DNA of 64,000 nt from Pseudomonas veronii (lineage in GTDB: Bacteria > Pseudomonadota > Gammaproteobacteria > Pseudomonadales > Pseudomonadaceae): contig NZ_JYLL01000005.1 of the NCBI RefSeq assembly GCF_001439695.1, positions 186,001 through 250,000 of the forward strand, in the 5' to 3' direction. The notes under the pieces are model-generated. The model did not search any database. It had not been told where the DNA came from and worked only from the letters and a program-made list of their open reading frames with translations. A program made the translations under genes and the position numbers. This document shows, piece after piece, positions 1 through 9,334 of this stretch. How positions within the stretch are numbered: position 1 is the first letter of the stretch; each line of letters begins with the position of its first letter.

Positions 1-1352
1 CCCGATTGCACTTCGATGATCTCCAGCGGGATCTTGCCCGGGTTGCGCAGGCGGTGTACCGAGGCGATCGGGATGTAGGTGGACTGGTTCTCGCAGAGCA
101 GGAACACGTTCTCGTCACAGGTGACTTCGGCGGTGCCGCTGACCACGATCCAGTGTTCGGCGCGGTGGTGGTGCATCTGCAGCGACAGGCACGCGCCCGG
201 CTTGACCGAGATGTGCTTGACCTGGAAACGCCCGCCCATGTCGACCGAGTCGTAGGAGCCCCACGGACGGTAGACTTCGCAGTGGTTCTGGGTTTCGCTG
301 CGCCCTTGTTCGTTGAGGGTGGCGACCATCTGCTTGACGCCCTGGACCTTGTCCTTGTGGGCAATCATCATCGCGTCCTTGGTTTCCACCACCACGATGT
401 TTTCCAGGCCGATCACCGACACCAGCTTGCCGTTGCCGTGGATCATGCAGTTCTTGCTGTCCTGGATCACCACGTCGCCTTTGGTGACGTTGCCGTTGAC
501 GTCTTTATCGTTGACCGCCCACAGCGACGCCCAGCAACCCACGTCGCTCCAGCCCGCGCTCAGCGGCACCACGCAGGCGCGCTGGGTTTTTTCCATCACC
601 GCGTAGTCGATGGAATTGTCCGGGCAGCAGGCGAAGGTGGCTTCGTCGAAGGTCACGGTGTCGGCGGTCTGCTCGCTGCGTTCGAGGGTCAGCACGCAGG
701 TGTCGTAGATGTCCGGGTCGTGCTTTTTCAGCTCTTCGAGGAAGCGGCTGGCGCGGAACAGGAACATGCCGCTGTTCCAGAAGTAACCGCCGCTTTTGAC
801 GAACTCGACGGCGCGTTTTTCATCGGGTTTTTCCACGAACTGTTGTACGCGGCTCACGCCTTCGGGCAGCAGCGAATCGTTGGCGGACTTGATGTAGCCA
901 TAACCGGTTTCCGGACGGGTCGCCGGCACGCCGAACAGCACCATCTCGCCACGCTCGGCGGCCACGGTGGCCAGGGCCAGGGCGCGTTGCAGGGCTTTCT
1001 GGTCGTCGATCACATGGTCGGCCGGCAGCACCAGCATCAGTTCATCGCGGCCTTCATTGACCAGCATCATCGCGGTCAGCGCCACGGCTGGCGCGGTGTT
1101 GCGGCCGAAGGGTTCCATCAGGATGCGCTGGGCTTCCAGCTTGCGCACGCTCAGTTGCTCGTTGACGATGAACCGATGGTCTTTGTTGCAGACCACGATT
1201 GGAGTGTCCATGCCATCGAATACCAGGCGCTCCAGGGTTTGCTGGAACAGCGTGTGCTCGCCGGTCAGGGCCAGGAACTGTTTAGGAAACTGTTTGCGCG
1301 AAAGCGGCCAAAGACGTGAGCCGCTACCACCGGAAAGGATTACTGGGATCAT
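1..1352 (-). CDS. algA: AlgA, bifunctional mannose-6-phosphate isomerase / GDP-mannose pyrophosphorylase (3' end outside window)
   Basis: Makes GDP-mannose for alginate: it isomerises fructose-6-P to mannose-6-P and then couples mannose-1-P to GTP in the cytoplasm. The first 450 residues are visible; the family is about 480 long, so some 30 C-terminal residues lie beyond base 1. The N-terminal nucleotidyltransferase signature GGSGSRLWPLSRK starts near residue 8 and FVEKP sits near 172-176. The C-terminal cupin isomerase motif QMHHHRAEHW is near residue 400. The ATG at 1352 gives the standard MIPVILSGG start. It is the last gene of the alginate operon and follows algF after a 221-bp gap that holds a REPIN. 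Confidence 0.97.
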   Translation of the reverse strand, partial: MIPVILSGGSGSRLWPLSRKQFPKQFLALTGEHTLFQQTLERLVFDGMDTPIVVCNKDHRFIVNEQLSVRKLEAQRILMEPFGRNTAPAVALTAMMLVNEGRDELMLVLPADHVIDDQKALQRALALATVAAERGEMVLFGVPATRPETGYGYIKSANDSLLPEGVSRVQQFVEKPDEKRAVEFVKSGGYFWNSGMFLFRASRFLEELKKHDPDIYDTCVLTLERSEQTADTVTFDEATFACCPDNSIDYAVMEKTQRACVVPLSAGWSDVGCWASLWAVNDKDVNGNVTKGDVVIQDSKNCMIHGNGKLVSVIGLENIVVVETKDAMMIAHKDKVQGVKQMVATLNEQGRSETQNHCEVYRPWGSYDSVDMGGRFQVKHISVKPGACLSLQMHHHRAEHWIVVSGTAEVTCDENVFLLCENQSTYIPIASVHRLRNPGKIPLEIIEVQS

Positions 1353-1446
1353 GCTGTTTCTCCTTGAATCGATTTGGGTCAGAGCTACGAAGGTTTGTCG
1401 TTCCACTCTTGTTTTTGTCTCGGTCCGAACTGACGCCTCTGCCCTC

Positions 1447-1546
1447 TGTAGGCGCGAGCTTGCTCGCGAAGAACTTCCAGACACCGCGTACATCCAGAAT
1501 GCTCGCGTCATCAGTGGCGATTTTCGCGAGCAAGCTCGCTCCTACA
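1447..1546. repeat. REPIN (inverted REP pair), class GAGCGAGCTTGCTCGCGAA
   Basis: Two inverted copies of a TGTAGG(A)GCGAGCTTGCTCGCGAA unit, at 1447-1470 and 1522-1546, lie between algF and algA. The same class recurs at 21094-21192. The transcript could fold into a long hairpin inside the alginate mRNA. This is the usual fluorescens-group REPIN layout; the rest of the gap (1353-1573) shows nothing else. Confidence 0.9.
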
Positions 1547-1573
1547 GTGGGTTGCTGTCAGTCCGAGAAATGT

Positions 1574-2227
1574 TTAGCGGGTCGACACGGGGCGTTTCAC
1601 CCACACTGGCGACAGGCTTGAACCGGAGCCGGTGATGTACAGCACCGCCGCCTCACCACGCTCCAGGGCTACCGGTTTCACGTCGCCGACTTTCTTGTCG
1701 CCGTCGTACAGCGCCAGGCTGACCTTCACCGGGTTGATTTCACGCTCGCCACGGCCTTTGGCGGCGACGGCCTTGACCACGTCGGTCTTGCCGTCGGCGG
1801 TTTTCAGGGTCAGGGCCTTGTCGCTGAGGTTCTGCACGCGCACCAGGGATTTCTGTTTGTTCTTGAACGGCGGTTCTTCGATCAACTGCGGCTGACCGCT
1901 GCTGTTGTTGACCAGGGTGTAGTAGTGGTCGGCGGCGAGCTTGACCGACACGGTCTGGCTGCCCACCTTGGCGCTGTAGTCGCCGCCGGGCATGAAGCTG
2001 AAGTCGCTGCTGGCCAACGGGGCGACGTCGCTCAGGTTGGTGGCGCCGACGGTGGCGCTGACTTCCTGATTGGAGGCGTTATAGACACGCACGAAGCTCG
2101 AGCCTTTCGGTGCGACAGGGCCGTACAAGGCCGCGTCACCGGCGAAGGCGGACATCGATACAACGCTCATGCCGGCAACCAGGGCCAGGGTCTTGGCGAG
2201 ACGACGCGGAGTAGTAGTGAAAGTCAT
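1574..2227 (-). CDS. algF: AlgF, alginate O-acetylation adaptor
   Basis: Periplasmic protein needed with AlgI, AlgJ and AlgX to O-acetylate alginate; it has no known catalytic activity and is thought to link AlgI to AlgJ/AlgX. The 217-residue protein matches the usual length. A signal peptide with a hydrophobic stretch ends at SAFA near residue 29. The two-lobed beta-rich body has the repeated pattern SFVRVYNASN and SLVRVQNLSD. It lies 16 bp after algJ in the operon. Confidence 0.95.
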   Translation of the reverse strand: MTFTTTPRRLAKTLALVAGMSVVSMSAFAGDAALYGPVAPKGSSFVRVYNASNQEVSATVGATNLSDVAPLASSDFSFMPGGDYSAKVGSQTVSVKLAADHYYTLVNNSSGQPQLIEEPPFKNKQKSLVRVQNLSDKALTLKTADGKTDVVKAVAAKGRGEREINPVKVSLALYDGDKKVGDVKPVALERGEAAVLYITGSGSSLSPVWVKRPVSTR

Positions 2228-2243
2228 GTGAGTTACCTCTCTT

Positions 2244-3428
2244 TCAGTTTTGCGCCCGTTCGGGCGTCTCGGATTTTGGGTGTTTAGCTGGAGTGTTCAG
2301 AGCCATGTTCTGTTGGCGCGCACCGGCTTGTTTGAGTTGCGCGACCCACTGCGGGTCGGCATCGCCGATTTCGTTGTTGACAGGCAGATAGCGTTCGGGG
2401 AACTCCCAGATCAGCACCTGGGGCGGGCGGTTCTTGAAGTCATCGCTTTTGAGGTAGCTGAGCATCGGCAGGATCGGGCCATGGCCGTCTTCGGCGTAGC
2501 TGATCACGTCGCTGCCCAGGGCTTGCTTGAGCGCCCCGACGAAGTTCCAGTTGGGGTTGGCGCTGTAGCTGGTGCCGACCAGTGCCACCGGGGTTTCGCT
2601 GTCGCTGAACAGCGCGTCGTCGCCTTTGGTTTCGGCCAGGTGCGTGACGCGTTTTTCCAGCGGCTCCTTGGGCGGCATCAGGTTTTCGAACAGCGGGTCG
2701 AGCGGCAGGAACAGGCGCAGGTCGCCCTTGTGCGGTGCGGTTTTCTCGGCTTCGGTGACAAAGCGCTGCGGTTCTCCGCTCAGTGGGGCCTTGTCGGCGA
2801 TCGCCTTGGCCAGTTGCTTGGCGGCGATTTCGGCACCGTCCGGGGTCCAGTGGGTGTCGGTGCGCAGGAACACTTGCTGGCCGCCGAGCTTGGCCTGTTG
2901 CAGCGGGCCAAGCAGGTCGGGGGCGAGGATCTTGTCGGCGGCGACACGGGCGTGGAAGTCCTGGTACAGGTTGGCGTGGATGCTCGCCGGTTTCACGTCA
3001 CCCAGGTGTTCCGGGTACAGGCGCACCTTGGCCGGCACGATGGCGAGCACCAGTTGAATGCCTTGGGCCTTGAGCTGCTGGCGCACGCCTTCGACCAGGG
3101 CGTAGTTGCCCTCCAGGTTCTGCTCTTCGTTGACGGCGGGGTTGAACTCCTCGTCGCTGTACAGCCAGTGATCGCGGCCCAGCACTACGCCGGGGCGGCC
3201 TTCATTGAACAGCTTGTAGTCCAGCGCAGCCCAGAGGTTGGTGCCCAGGCGCTTGATCGGGAACTGTTCGTCGTAGTGGGTCTCGACGGCTTTGGTCCAG
3301 CGGCCGTTGAGCACGGTGGCGTCGGCATTGGTGCTGAAGCCGAAGAAACCGCGCAACGACCAGGCGCCCAGGGCGAGCAGCACCACCAGGAACAGGCTGA
3401 TATAGAGGACGCGCAATGATCGGGTCAT
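2244..3428 (-). CDS. algJ: AlgJ, alginate O-acetyltransferase (SGNH-like)
   Basis: Periplasmic, inner-membrane-anchored acetyltransferase-like protein of alginate O-acetylation. An N-terminal signal anchor covers residues 7-30. The SGNH-like catalytic motifs are present: RTDTHW with D191 and H193, and GTSYS at 285-289 carrying the serine. The length of 394 residues compares with about 390 in the family; a polar tail (about the last 20 residues, rich in K, P and E) is the least conserved part. Paralogous to AlgX in fold. The start lies 11 bp after the algI stop. Confidence 0.95.
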   Translation of the reverse strand: MTRSLRVLYISLFLVVLLALGAWSLRGFFGFSTNADATVLNGRWTKAVETHYDEQFPIKRLGTNLWAALDYKLFNEGRPGVVLGRDHWLYSDEEFNPAVNEEQNLEGNYALVEGVRQQLKAQGIQLVLAIVPAKVRLYPEHLGDVKPASIHANLYQDFHARVAADKILAPDLLGPLQQAKLGGQQVFLRTDTHWTPDGAEIAAKQLAKAIADKAPLSGEPQRFVTEAEKTAPHKGDLRLFLPLDPLFENLMPPKEPLEKRVTHLAETKGDDALFSDSETPVALVGTSYSANPNWNFVGALKQALGSDVISYAEDGHGPILPMLSYLKSDDFKNRPPQVLIWEFPERYLPVNNEIGDADPQWVAQLKQAGARQQNMALNTPAKHPKSETPERAQN

Positions 3429-3439
3429 GGTCGGCTCCC

Positions 3440-4972
3440 TCAGAATTGGAAGTAAAGGAACGGCGAGAAACTCTGCGCCGACAGTTTCAGAATCGACGCC
3501 ACGAACAGCAGCAGCACCGCCGCGCGCATGGCGTAGCGTGGCCAGTCAGCGGTCCAGTAGGCCGGTTGCACGGCGGCGTCTTTGCCCACGGTGAAACCTG
3601 GCTGGTGGATGCTGCCCGGGTCGTCGCCCGGTACGGCCTTGATCAGGCTCGGGTCGGCCGCCTTGGTTTTCTCGGCAGGGCGGTTGCTGTAGAAGTCGCG
3701 CAGGCCAAAGAACGCCAACGTTGCGTAGGCCACCACCAGGGTCGCCACTTGCAGGCCGGTGAGGCTGGCGCGGTTGAGTTCCGACAGCGACCATTCGCCA
3801 AAGCTGAACATCGCGCCGTACATGCGCCCGGCGACGTGCAGGTTTTCGGAACGGAAGATCACCCAGCCCATCACCACCAGCAGGAAGGTCAGCGCCCAGC
3901 GGATCGGGTTGAAGCTGCGCGGCGAGGTGTTCAGGCCGATGGCTTTCTCGATCGCCAGCCACATGCCGTGCCAGGCGCCCCACACGATGTAGGTGATGTT
4001 CGCGCCGTGCCACAGGCCACCGAGCAGCATGGTCAGGAACAGGTTGCGGTAGGTGATCAGCGTGCCTTTACGGTTGCCGCCCAGGGTGATGTAGAGGTAG
4101 TCGCGCAGCCAGGTCGATAGGCTGATGTGCCAGCGCCGCCAGAACTCGGTGATCGACTGGCTGATGTACGGCTGCTTGAAGTTTTCCATGAAGCGGAAAC
4201 CCATCATCAAGCCCAGGCCGATGGCCATGTCGCTGTAGCCGGAGAAGTCGAAGTACAACTGCGCGGTGTACGCCAGCGCACCGAGCCAGGCATCACCGGT
4301 GGTGGGGTTTTGCAGGGCGAAGCAATGGTCGGCCACCACCGCCAGGGTGTCGGCGATGAAGACCTTCTTGATGAACCCCTGCATGAACCGCGTACAGCCT
4401 TCGGAGAACTTGTCGAGGGTGTGGGTGCGGTTGTTGAACTGGTCGGCCAGGTCGCGAAAGCGCAGGACGGGGCCGGCGATCAGGTGCGGGAAGATCGCCA
4501 CGAACGCGGCAAAGTCGATGAGGTTGCGCGTGGCCGGAGTGTCGCCGCGATACACGTCGATGATGTAGCTGATGGACTCGAAGATGTAGAACGAGATCCC
4601 GATCGGCAACAGTACGTGGGTCAGGATGAACGGCTCCAGGCCCGCCGACTTCATCATCACGTTGATACTGTCGACGCCGAAGTTGGCGTACTTGAAGTAG
4701 CCGAGGATGCACAGGTCGACCGCCACGCCCAGCAGCAGCCAGCGTTGCGCCGGCTTGGTACGCACGCCGGCGGCACCGACCTTGAGGCCGATCCAGTAAT
4801 TCCACAGCGTGACGGCGGCGAACAGCGCCAGGAAGTCCACTCGCCACCAGGCGTAGAACACGTAGCTGGCCAGTAGCAGCAGCAGGTTGCGATAGCGTTG
4901 CCCGCTCAAGTAGTACAAGCCGAGAAAGATCGGCAAGAACAGAAACAGGAACACATTGGACGAGAAAACCAT
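3440..4972 (-). CDS. algI: AlgI, MBOAT-family alginate O-acetylase
   Basis: Integral membrane acyltransferase that moves acetyl groups across the inner membrane to AlgJ/AlgX. The 510-residue polytopic protein carries the MBOAT histidines H282 (in RRWHIS) and H322 (in GGLWHG), the latter being the family's essential residue. I chose the ATG at 4972, giving MVFSSNVFLF, rather than an upstream ATG at 4996: a GGAGAG ribosome site lies about 7 nt before 4972 and this is the conserved family start. It follows algL after a 195-bp REPIN-bearing gap. Confidence 0.96.
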   Translation of the reverse strand: MVFSSNVFLFLFLPIFLGLYYLSGQRYRNLLLLLASYVFYAWWRVDFLALFAAVTLWNYWIGLKVGAAGVRTKPAQRWLLLGVAVDLCILGYFKYANFGVDSINVMMKSAGLEPFILTHVLLPIGISFYIFESISYIIDVYRGDTPATRNLIDFAAFVAIFPHLIAGPVLRFRDLADQFNNRTHTLDKFSEGCTRFMQGFIKKVFIADTLAVVADHCFALQNPTTGDAWLGALAYTAQLYFDFSGYSDMAIGLGLMMGFRFMENFKQPYISQSITEFWRRWHISLSTWLRDYLYITLGGNRKGTLITYRNLFLTMLLGGLWHGANITYIVWGAWHGMWLAIEKAIGLNTSPRSFNPIRWALTFLLVVMGWVIFRSENLHVAGRMYGAMFSFGEWSLSELNRASLTGLQVATLVVAYATLAFFGLRDFYSNRPAEKTKAADPSLIKAVPGDDPGSIHQPGFTVGKDAAVQPAYWTADWPRYAMRAAVLLLFVASILKLSAQSFSPFLYFQF

Positions 4973-5060
4973 CCCGATCTCTCCATGTTTAACCAACAGT
5001 CAAGGGCCGCAGCCCCCCCAAACCCCCCCACGAATCCGGGGGGAGGTTGTATTGCTCAAA

Positions 5061-5150
5061 TGTGGGAGGGGGCTTGCCCCCGATGGCGGTGTAACAGTCG
5101 CCATCTGTGTTGAATGACACACTGCTATCGGGGGCAAGCCCCCTCCCACA
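5061..5150. repeat. REPIN, class GGGAGGGGGCTTGCCCCCGAT
   Basis: Inverted units TGTGGGAGGGGGCTTGCCCC at 5061 and its reverse complement ending at 5150 flank a short spacer between algL and algI. The same class occurs at 17179-17266 and 22433-22522. Beside it, 5021-5047 has a C-run/G-run inverted repeat (AACCCCCCC ... GGGGGGAGGTT) able to form a further hairpin. Confidence 0.9.
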
Positions 5151-5167
5151 TTTCTAACCGCGTTTCG

Positions 5168-6289
5168 TCAGATGCCTTTGTTGCCTTTTTCGTGCGTCGG
5201 GTCGTAGACCTTGGTCAGGTCGCCCCCGAGGCGGAAGGTCTTGAACGGCTGCATCCCATGTTTGCGCTCGAGCACATCCGGTGCGCAGGTGTAGAGGGTG
5301 CAGAAGGGTTCAAGCCAGGCGAATTTCATGTCTTCCTTGAGGTCCTTCATGTCCTGCTCTTTGCCGTTCTTCTGCTCGAAGATCTGCGGGTCCTTGACCC
5401 CGGCCAGCACCTTGTCGCCCAGGCGTTTGAGCGCGCCGTTGTTTTCCTGGCGCAGGTCCACGCCGTTGACCAGGGCAAAACTGGCGATCATCGACAGCGG
5501 CGGCAGGGCGTAGTTGTGGTACGACAGCGCGCGCTGCTGGCGCTTCAGTTCGTTGGGCAGGAAGCCCTGGTCGTCGACCTGGTTGGCGCCGACTTTGTAT
5601 TCCTTCACCGCCCAGTCAAACAGGTCGCGACGGTTGGTGGCGATGGACGTCGCCATCACCGACCAGGCGGCCCAGTAGGAGTGGTTGTTGGTTTTTTCCA
5701 GCGGCAGGTTGTCCCAGTCGCTCACCACCTGATCGGCCAGCCGGTTGAACCAGGCTTCGATCAACTGCGATTCCTGCTGATGGTTGGCCAGCGGGTGCGA
5801 GTCGGAGAACTTCAGGCGCACATAGGCCGAGGCCATGCTGCCCAGCGCCCATTTGCGCATGGATTTTCCGGTGTGGTTGAAGTCCTTGGACATCAACGCA
5901 TCCGCCTTGGCCCAGCTGGTCAGCCAGTTGAGTGTGCATTCCAACTGTTCCGGGCGACCGTCGCGCATGAACTGCATCACGCGCTTGCTGGTGTCTTTTT
6001 CCAGCTTGGTGATGTCGGCGGTGCTGTCGCGGAAGGCTTTTTCCGACTGCACGTTCAGCGTGGAACGGGCCTTGTCCGAGCCTTCGTACTTGCTGCGAAA
6101 CTGCAGCGAGCCGGTGTACGGCGCCGGCATGGCGTCGCAGCCGTCCTTGAAGTCGCCGGTCTTGAACGCTTCCACCGGGGCGAAATAACCCTGGGGCGGA
6201 CGCAGTGGCGCGGCGGCATTCACAGAACCGGCGAAGATCGCCAGGCCCAGCAATGTGGGGATCAATAACTTCTGCATAGGTAACCTCAT
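5168..6289 (-). CDS. algL: AlgL, periplasmic poly(mannuronate) lyase
   Basis: Cleaves polymannuronate by beta-elimination; it clears stray alginate from the periplasm and belongs to the polymer export scaffold (PL5 family). The signal peptide ends near VNAAAP. Active-site landmarks are NNHSYW with H203 and the segment RALSYHNY with Y257. The ATG at 6289 overlaps the algX stop as ATGA and gives 373 residues. A second in-frame ATG at 6277 has a better ribosome site (GAGG 6 nt upstream), so MQKLLIP may be the actual start. An ATG at 6343 is too far upstream. Confidence 0.95.
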   Translation of the reverse strand: MRLPMQKLLIPTLLGLAIFAGSVNAAAPLRPPQGYFAPVEAFKTGDFKDGCDAMPAPYTGSLQFRSKYEGSDKARSTLNVQSEKAFRDSTADITKLEKDTSKRVMQFMRDGRPEQLECTLNWLTSWAKADALMSKDFNHTGKSMRKWALGSMASAYVRLKFSDSHPLANHQQESQLIEAWFNRLADQVVSDWDNLPLEKTNNHSYWAAWSVMATSIATNRRDLFDWAVKEYKVGANQVDDQGFLPNELKRQQRALSYHNYALPPLSMIASFALVNGVDLRQENNGALKRLGDKVLAGVKDPQIFEQKNGKEQDMKDLKEDMKFAWLEPFCTLYTCAPDVLERKHGMQPFKTFRLGGDLTKVYDPTHEKGNKGI

Positions 6290-7734
6290 TGCCCGAGTGA
6301 GGCAGTCTTCTGACCGCCGCTTGGGAATACGTTGCGTGTGCAAATTTTCGCTTCGACTTTCTGCGCGGCAGCACCCGCTTCGGGGCCCTGCACTTCCACG
6401 GCCAGCAAGTTCTGCGAGGCCCAGTCTTCGTCGGTGCGCAGTTCAAAGGCGAAACGCCCGTCTGTATCGGATGTTTCGGGTTTTTCGATCTTGATGTCCT
6501 CGTGGCGCCCGTTCATGTACCAGAGGGTGGCTTGCAAGGTTTTCACCGACGGGTCGGCGAAGCGGATGTCGACCTGATGGTTGGCGTTGCGCAGGTCTTT
6601 GTTCGAACTGTTGACCAGCAATTCGTTCTTGCCGGGTTTCAGGGTGGCGCTGGCGCTCATCTGCGCGGTCTTGCCTTCGCAGCCGTTGTCCAGCAGCGCC
6701 ATCATCTGGCGGTAGATGGTTTCCTGGTCGAGGCGGTACAACGGCGAGAATTCCCAGATCAGGATTTTCGGCGGGGTCTTCTGGAACTCGTCGCTGCCCA
6801 GGTACTGGATCATCGAGCCTTCCAGGCCACCGCCGGGGAAGGCGACGTTGAGGATGTCGGCGCCGATTTCCTGTTCGAGGAAGCCGGCGAAGTTGTAGTT
6901 CTTGCCGCTGTGGCTGGTGCCGACCAGGGTGATCTGCGGGTTGCCCGAATCGCCGAACAGGTCGCCGTCGCCCGCTTCGCCCTTGGGTTCGGTGGTGAAC
7001 TGGTCCATGTACTGGATCGCGTAGCTGGTGCCGCACAGTTGCCCGGCCATGTTGTGCAGGGTGCCGGTCTTGCCCATGCGCCCGGAGCGCTTGGTTTCGA
7101 ATTCGCGCTTGGGAATCTCGGCGAACTCGGGCATCGCGCGCACTTTGGCGCCGACGATTTTCGCGGTGCGCTGGGCGCCGTAAGGGGTCCAGTGCTGGTC
7201 GCCGCGGAAGTAGAAATCGTGGGCCGGCAATTCATCGGGCAACTGCTCGTTGGTCAACGGCGACAGGTCCGGCACCACGTAGCCCATCTTGGCGAAACGG
7301 CCGAGCATGCTCTTGTAGTTGCCCAGGGCCTTGTCGAAATCGAACGCGGCTTTCTCTTCGGGGTTGAGCTTGTTGCGGTTCACCAGGCCACGGGTCGGCT
7401 GGTAGACCACCACCAGTTCCACGCCCTTGGCCTTGAACGCATCGTGCAGCTGTTGCATGCGTTTGTAGCCGGCGGGGCTGGTGTCGAATTCGGTGCGCAG
7501 GTCTTCCTGGGTACGGAACAGCCAGTCGCCCTGGGCTTGCACCAGGGTGGTGAAGTTCTGCTGGTAGCGCGTGGTGTAGTTCTTCGCGTCGTGGGCCGCC
7601 GGGCACAGGCTGCAGCACGGTTCGGCGCTGAAGGTCGGCGCCTTGATCTCGTCGGCGCGCACGCCCTGGCTGGCCGCGAGCAGGCCGAGGGTCAGACCCG
7701 AGAGGCTCAACAGTTTGATCATGTGTGGGTGCAT
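6286..7734 (-). CDS. algX: AlgX, alginate O-acetyltransferase with carbohydrate-binding module
   Basis: Terminal periplasmic acetyltransferase of alginate and part of the AlgK-AlgX-MucD export scaffold. An SGNH-hydrolase domain carries RGDQHW (D179, H181 counted from this start) and GTSHS near 272-276. A C-terminal CBM-like domain has the motif NELLVNSSN. Cysteines near the N-terminus (CCSLC) and C-terminus are typical of the family. I chose the ATG at 7734 because GAGG lies 9 nt upstream; the ATG at 7743 would place that site against the start. Confidence 0.95.
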   Translation of the reverse strand: MHPHMIKLLSLSGLTLGLLAASQGVRADEIKAPTFSAEPCCSLCPAAHDAKNYTTRYQQNFTTLVQAQGDWLFRTQEDLRTEFDTSPAGYKRMQQLHDAFKAKGVELVVVYQPTRGLVNRNKLNPEEKAAFDFDKALGNYKSMLGRFAKMGYVVPDLSPLTNEQLPDELPAHDFYFRGDQHWTPYGAQRTAKIVGAKVRAMPEFAEIPKREFETKRSGRMGKTGTLHNMAGQLCGTSYAIQYMDQFTTEPKGEAGDGDLFGDSGNPQITLVGTSHSGKNYNFAGFLEQEIGADILNVAFPGGGLEGSMIQYLGSDEFQKTPPKILIWEFSPLYRLDQETIYRQMMALLDNGCEGKTAQMSASATLKPGKNELLVNSSNKDLRNANHQVDIRFADPSVKTLQATLWYMNGRHEDIKIEKPETSDTDGRFAFELRTDEDWASQNLLAVEVQGPEAGAAAQKVEAKICTRNVFPSGGQKTASLGQ

Positions 7735-7745
7735 AAGGGTCATCC

Positions 7746-9320
7746 TCAGTCCTGCATTTCGGTCTGGCGTTCGACAGGGTCGATCAGCACGGCTTTCTGC
7801 TGGCGTACCAGCAGGTCGAGAATTTCTTCCTGACGATCGCCCAGCACGCCGGAGAAGCTGATGCCGCTGGATTTGGTCGGCGCCAGCATCGACACGCGGT
7901 ACAGCTCGATACTCAACGGCGAGTCGATCGACAGCGGCCCGCTGCCGTTACCGGCCAGTTCGCCGCCGACCACGATCAGCGAGACCTTGGTGTCGAACGG
8001 GTCGAGGGCGATGTCGCGGTCGGTGTCGGTCAGGTCCTTGATGTGGCCATAGACGCCGGTCAGCCCGTTGGCCATCGAGGTGTTTTCGTACAGCTTGATG
8101 TTGACGCTGTTGCGTATGCGGATGCCGTGGCGACGGTTGGCGATCACCTTGTTGCCCCACAACAGGTTGTCGCCGCTCTCATAGAGCGTGATGCCGTCGG
8201 TGTGGTTGCGGTAGATCTCGTTGTCGGCGATCAGGTTGTTCACGCTGTTACGGTCGATCACCAGGCCCGACAGCTTGTTGTCGTAGCTGCGGTTGTTGAA
8301 GATGAAGCTGTCGTTCACTTCCCGGGAAATGATGATGCCGTGCTTCTTCTTGGTGCCGTAGACGGTGTTGTCCGCGATGATCAGGCCGTGGGAACGGTCG
8401 TGGGGGTCGATGCCGTAGACGATGTTGTCTTTGTAGGTGTTGCCCTTGATCACGAAGCCTTCGGTCTCGTAGCAGTAGAAGCCGTACCACATGTCCGAGA
8501 ACTCGGAATCGATGATCCAGCCGGTCGGCTCAGGACGCTTGAGCACCTTGGCCATGTTCGGCGTGTACTGGGAAATACTCACCCCATACGACTTACTGTT
8601 GGCATAGCCGAAACTGGCCATCTTGGTGTTGGCGATGTAGGTCTCGGTGCCGCCCCAGGCCAGCAGGAACGGGCGGAATTCCTGGGGCGACTGGAAGGTC
8701 GCCGGGCCGTTGGCCTTTTCTTTCCAGCCGGTGATCTTGGTATCGCGCACGAACAGCTGGCCGTCGTTGATCAGGAACGCACCGGCCTCCTGGGACAGGC
8801 GCAGTTCTTTGGTGTGCTTGTCGATGTCGAGGATACCCTTGCGCCCGACCACGATCGGCAACTTGGCGAGGAACACGCCCGGCGAGGTTTCGCTGAGGTA
8901 CTGCTTGGGCACTTTGCCCAGCAGGTCCTTGAGGTTCATGTAGCCGTCGTCGATAAAGATCGCCTGGGGAATGCCGTGCTGGCGCACCACCCACTCGGCC
9001 ATCTTGTTGTCGCCGCCGATGAAGTCCTTCAGCGCGTCTTCCTGCATCATGCGGCGGATGCTGATTTTGCCCGGCTTGGTTCTGACGATTTTCTTTTCCA
9101 TCGCCGCGGCGGTGTAGCCCGACAGGTCCGGCAGGGCCGGCTTGGGCATTTCCAGCGGCGCGGTCGGCGGGCTGGAAATTGTGTAGGTCTTGGCCTGTTG
9201 CAGTTCTTTGGCGATGGTCGGCGCCTTGACCGGCTGCGCGGTATCGGCGAAGGCTGTGGCATTGGCCATCAGCATCGCGGTCACCAGCAAGCATCTGCCT
9301 GTGAAGGGGTGAGCAATCAT
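7746..9320 (-). CDS. algG: AlgG, mannuronan C5-epimerase
   Basis: Converts mannuronate to guluronate residues in the polymer in the periplasm. A right-handed parallel beta-helix of CASH/NosD repeats fills the second half. The catalytic DPHDRSHG motif is at residues 305-312. The start at 9320 (MIAHPFTG, signal peptide to about residue 25) has GGGAG 8 nt upstream; an ATG at 9335 overlapping the algE stop is in frame but lacks such a site. The stop lies a few bases before algX, so the genes are translationally close. Confidence 0.95.
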   Translation of the reverse strand: MIAHPFTGRCLLVTAMLMANATAFADTAQPVKAPTIAKELQQAKTYTISSPPTAPLEMPKPALPDLSGYTAAAMEKKIVRTKPGKISIRRMMQEDALKDFIGGDNKMAEWVVRQHGIPQAIFIDDGYMNLKDLLGKVPKQYLSETSPGVFLAKLPIVVGRKGILDIDKHTKELRLSQEAGAFLINDGQLFVRDTKITGWKEKANGPATFQSPQEFRPFLLAWGGTETYIANTKMASFGYANSKSYGVSISQYTPNMAKVLKRPEPTGWIIDSEFSDMWYGFYCYETEGFVIKGNTYKDNIVYGIDPHDRSHGLIIADNTVYGTKKKHGIIISREVNDSFIFNNRSYDNKLSGLVIDRNSVNNLIADNEIYRNHTDGITLYESGDNLLWGNKVIANRRHGIRIRNSVNIKLYENTSMANGLTGVYGHIKDLTDTDRDIALDPFDTKVSLIVVGGELAGNGSGPLSIDSPLSIELYRVSMLAPTKSSGISFSGVLGDRQEEILDLLVRQQKAVLIDPVERQTEMQD

Positions 9321-9334
9321 TGCGCGGGCTCCCA

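Noticed and set aside
6-1319. Long plus-strand open frames opposite algA, algJ, algG, algE, algD, rhlB and other genes
   Set aside because: They are antisense shadows of strongly conserved minus-strand genes in GC-rich DNA; their translations are His/Arg/Gly-rich and unlike any protein family.
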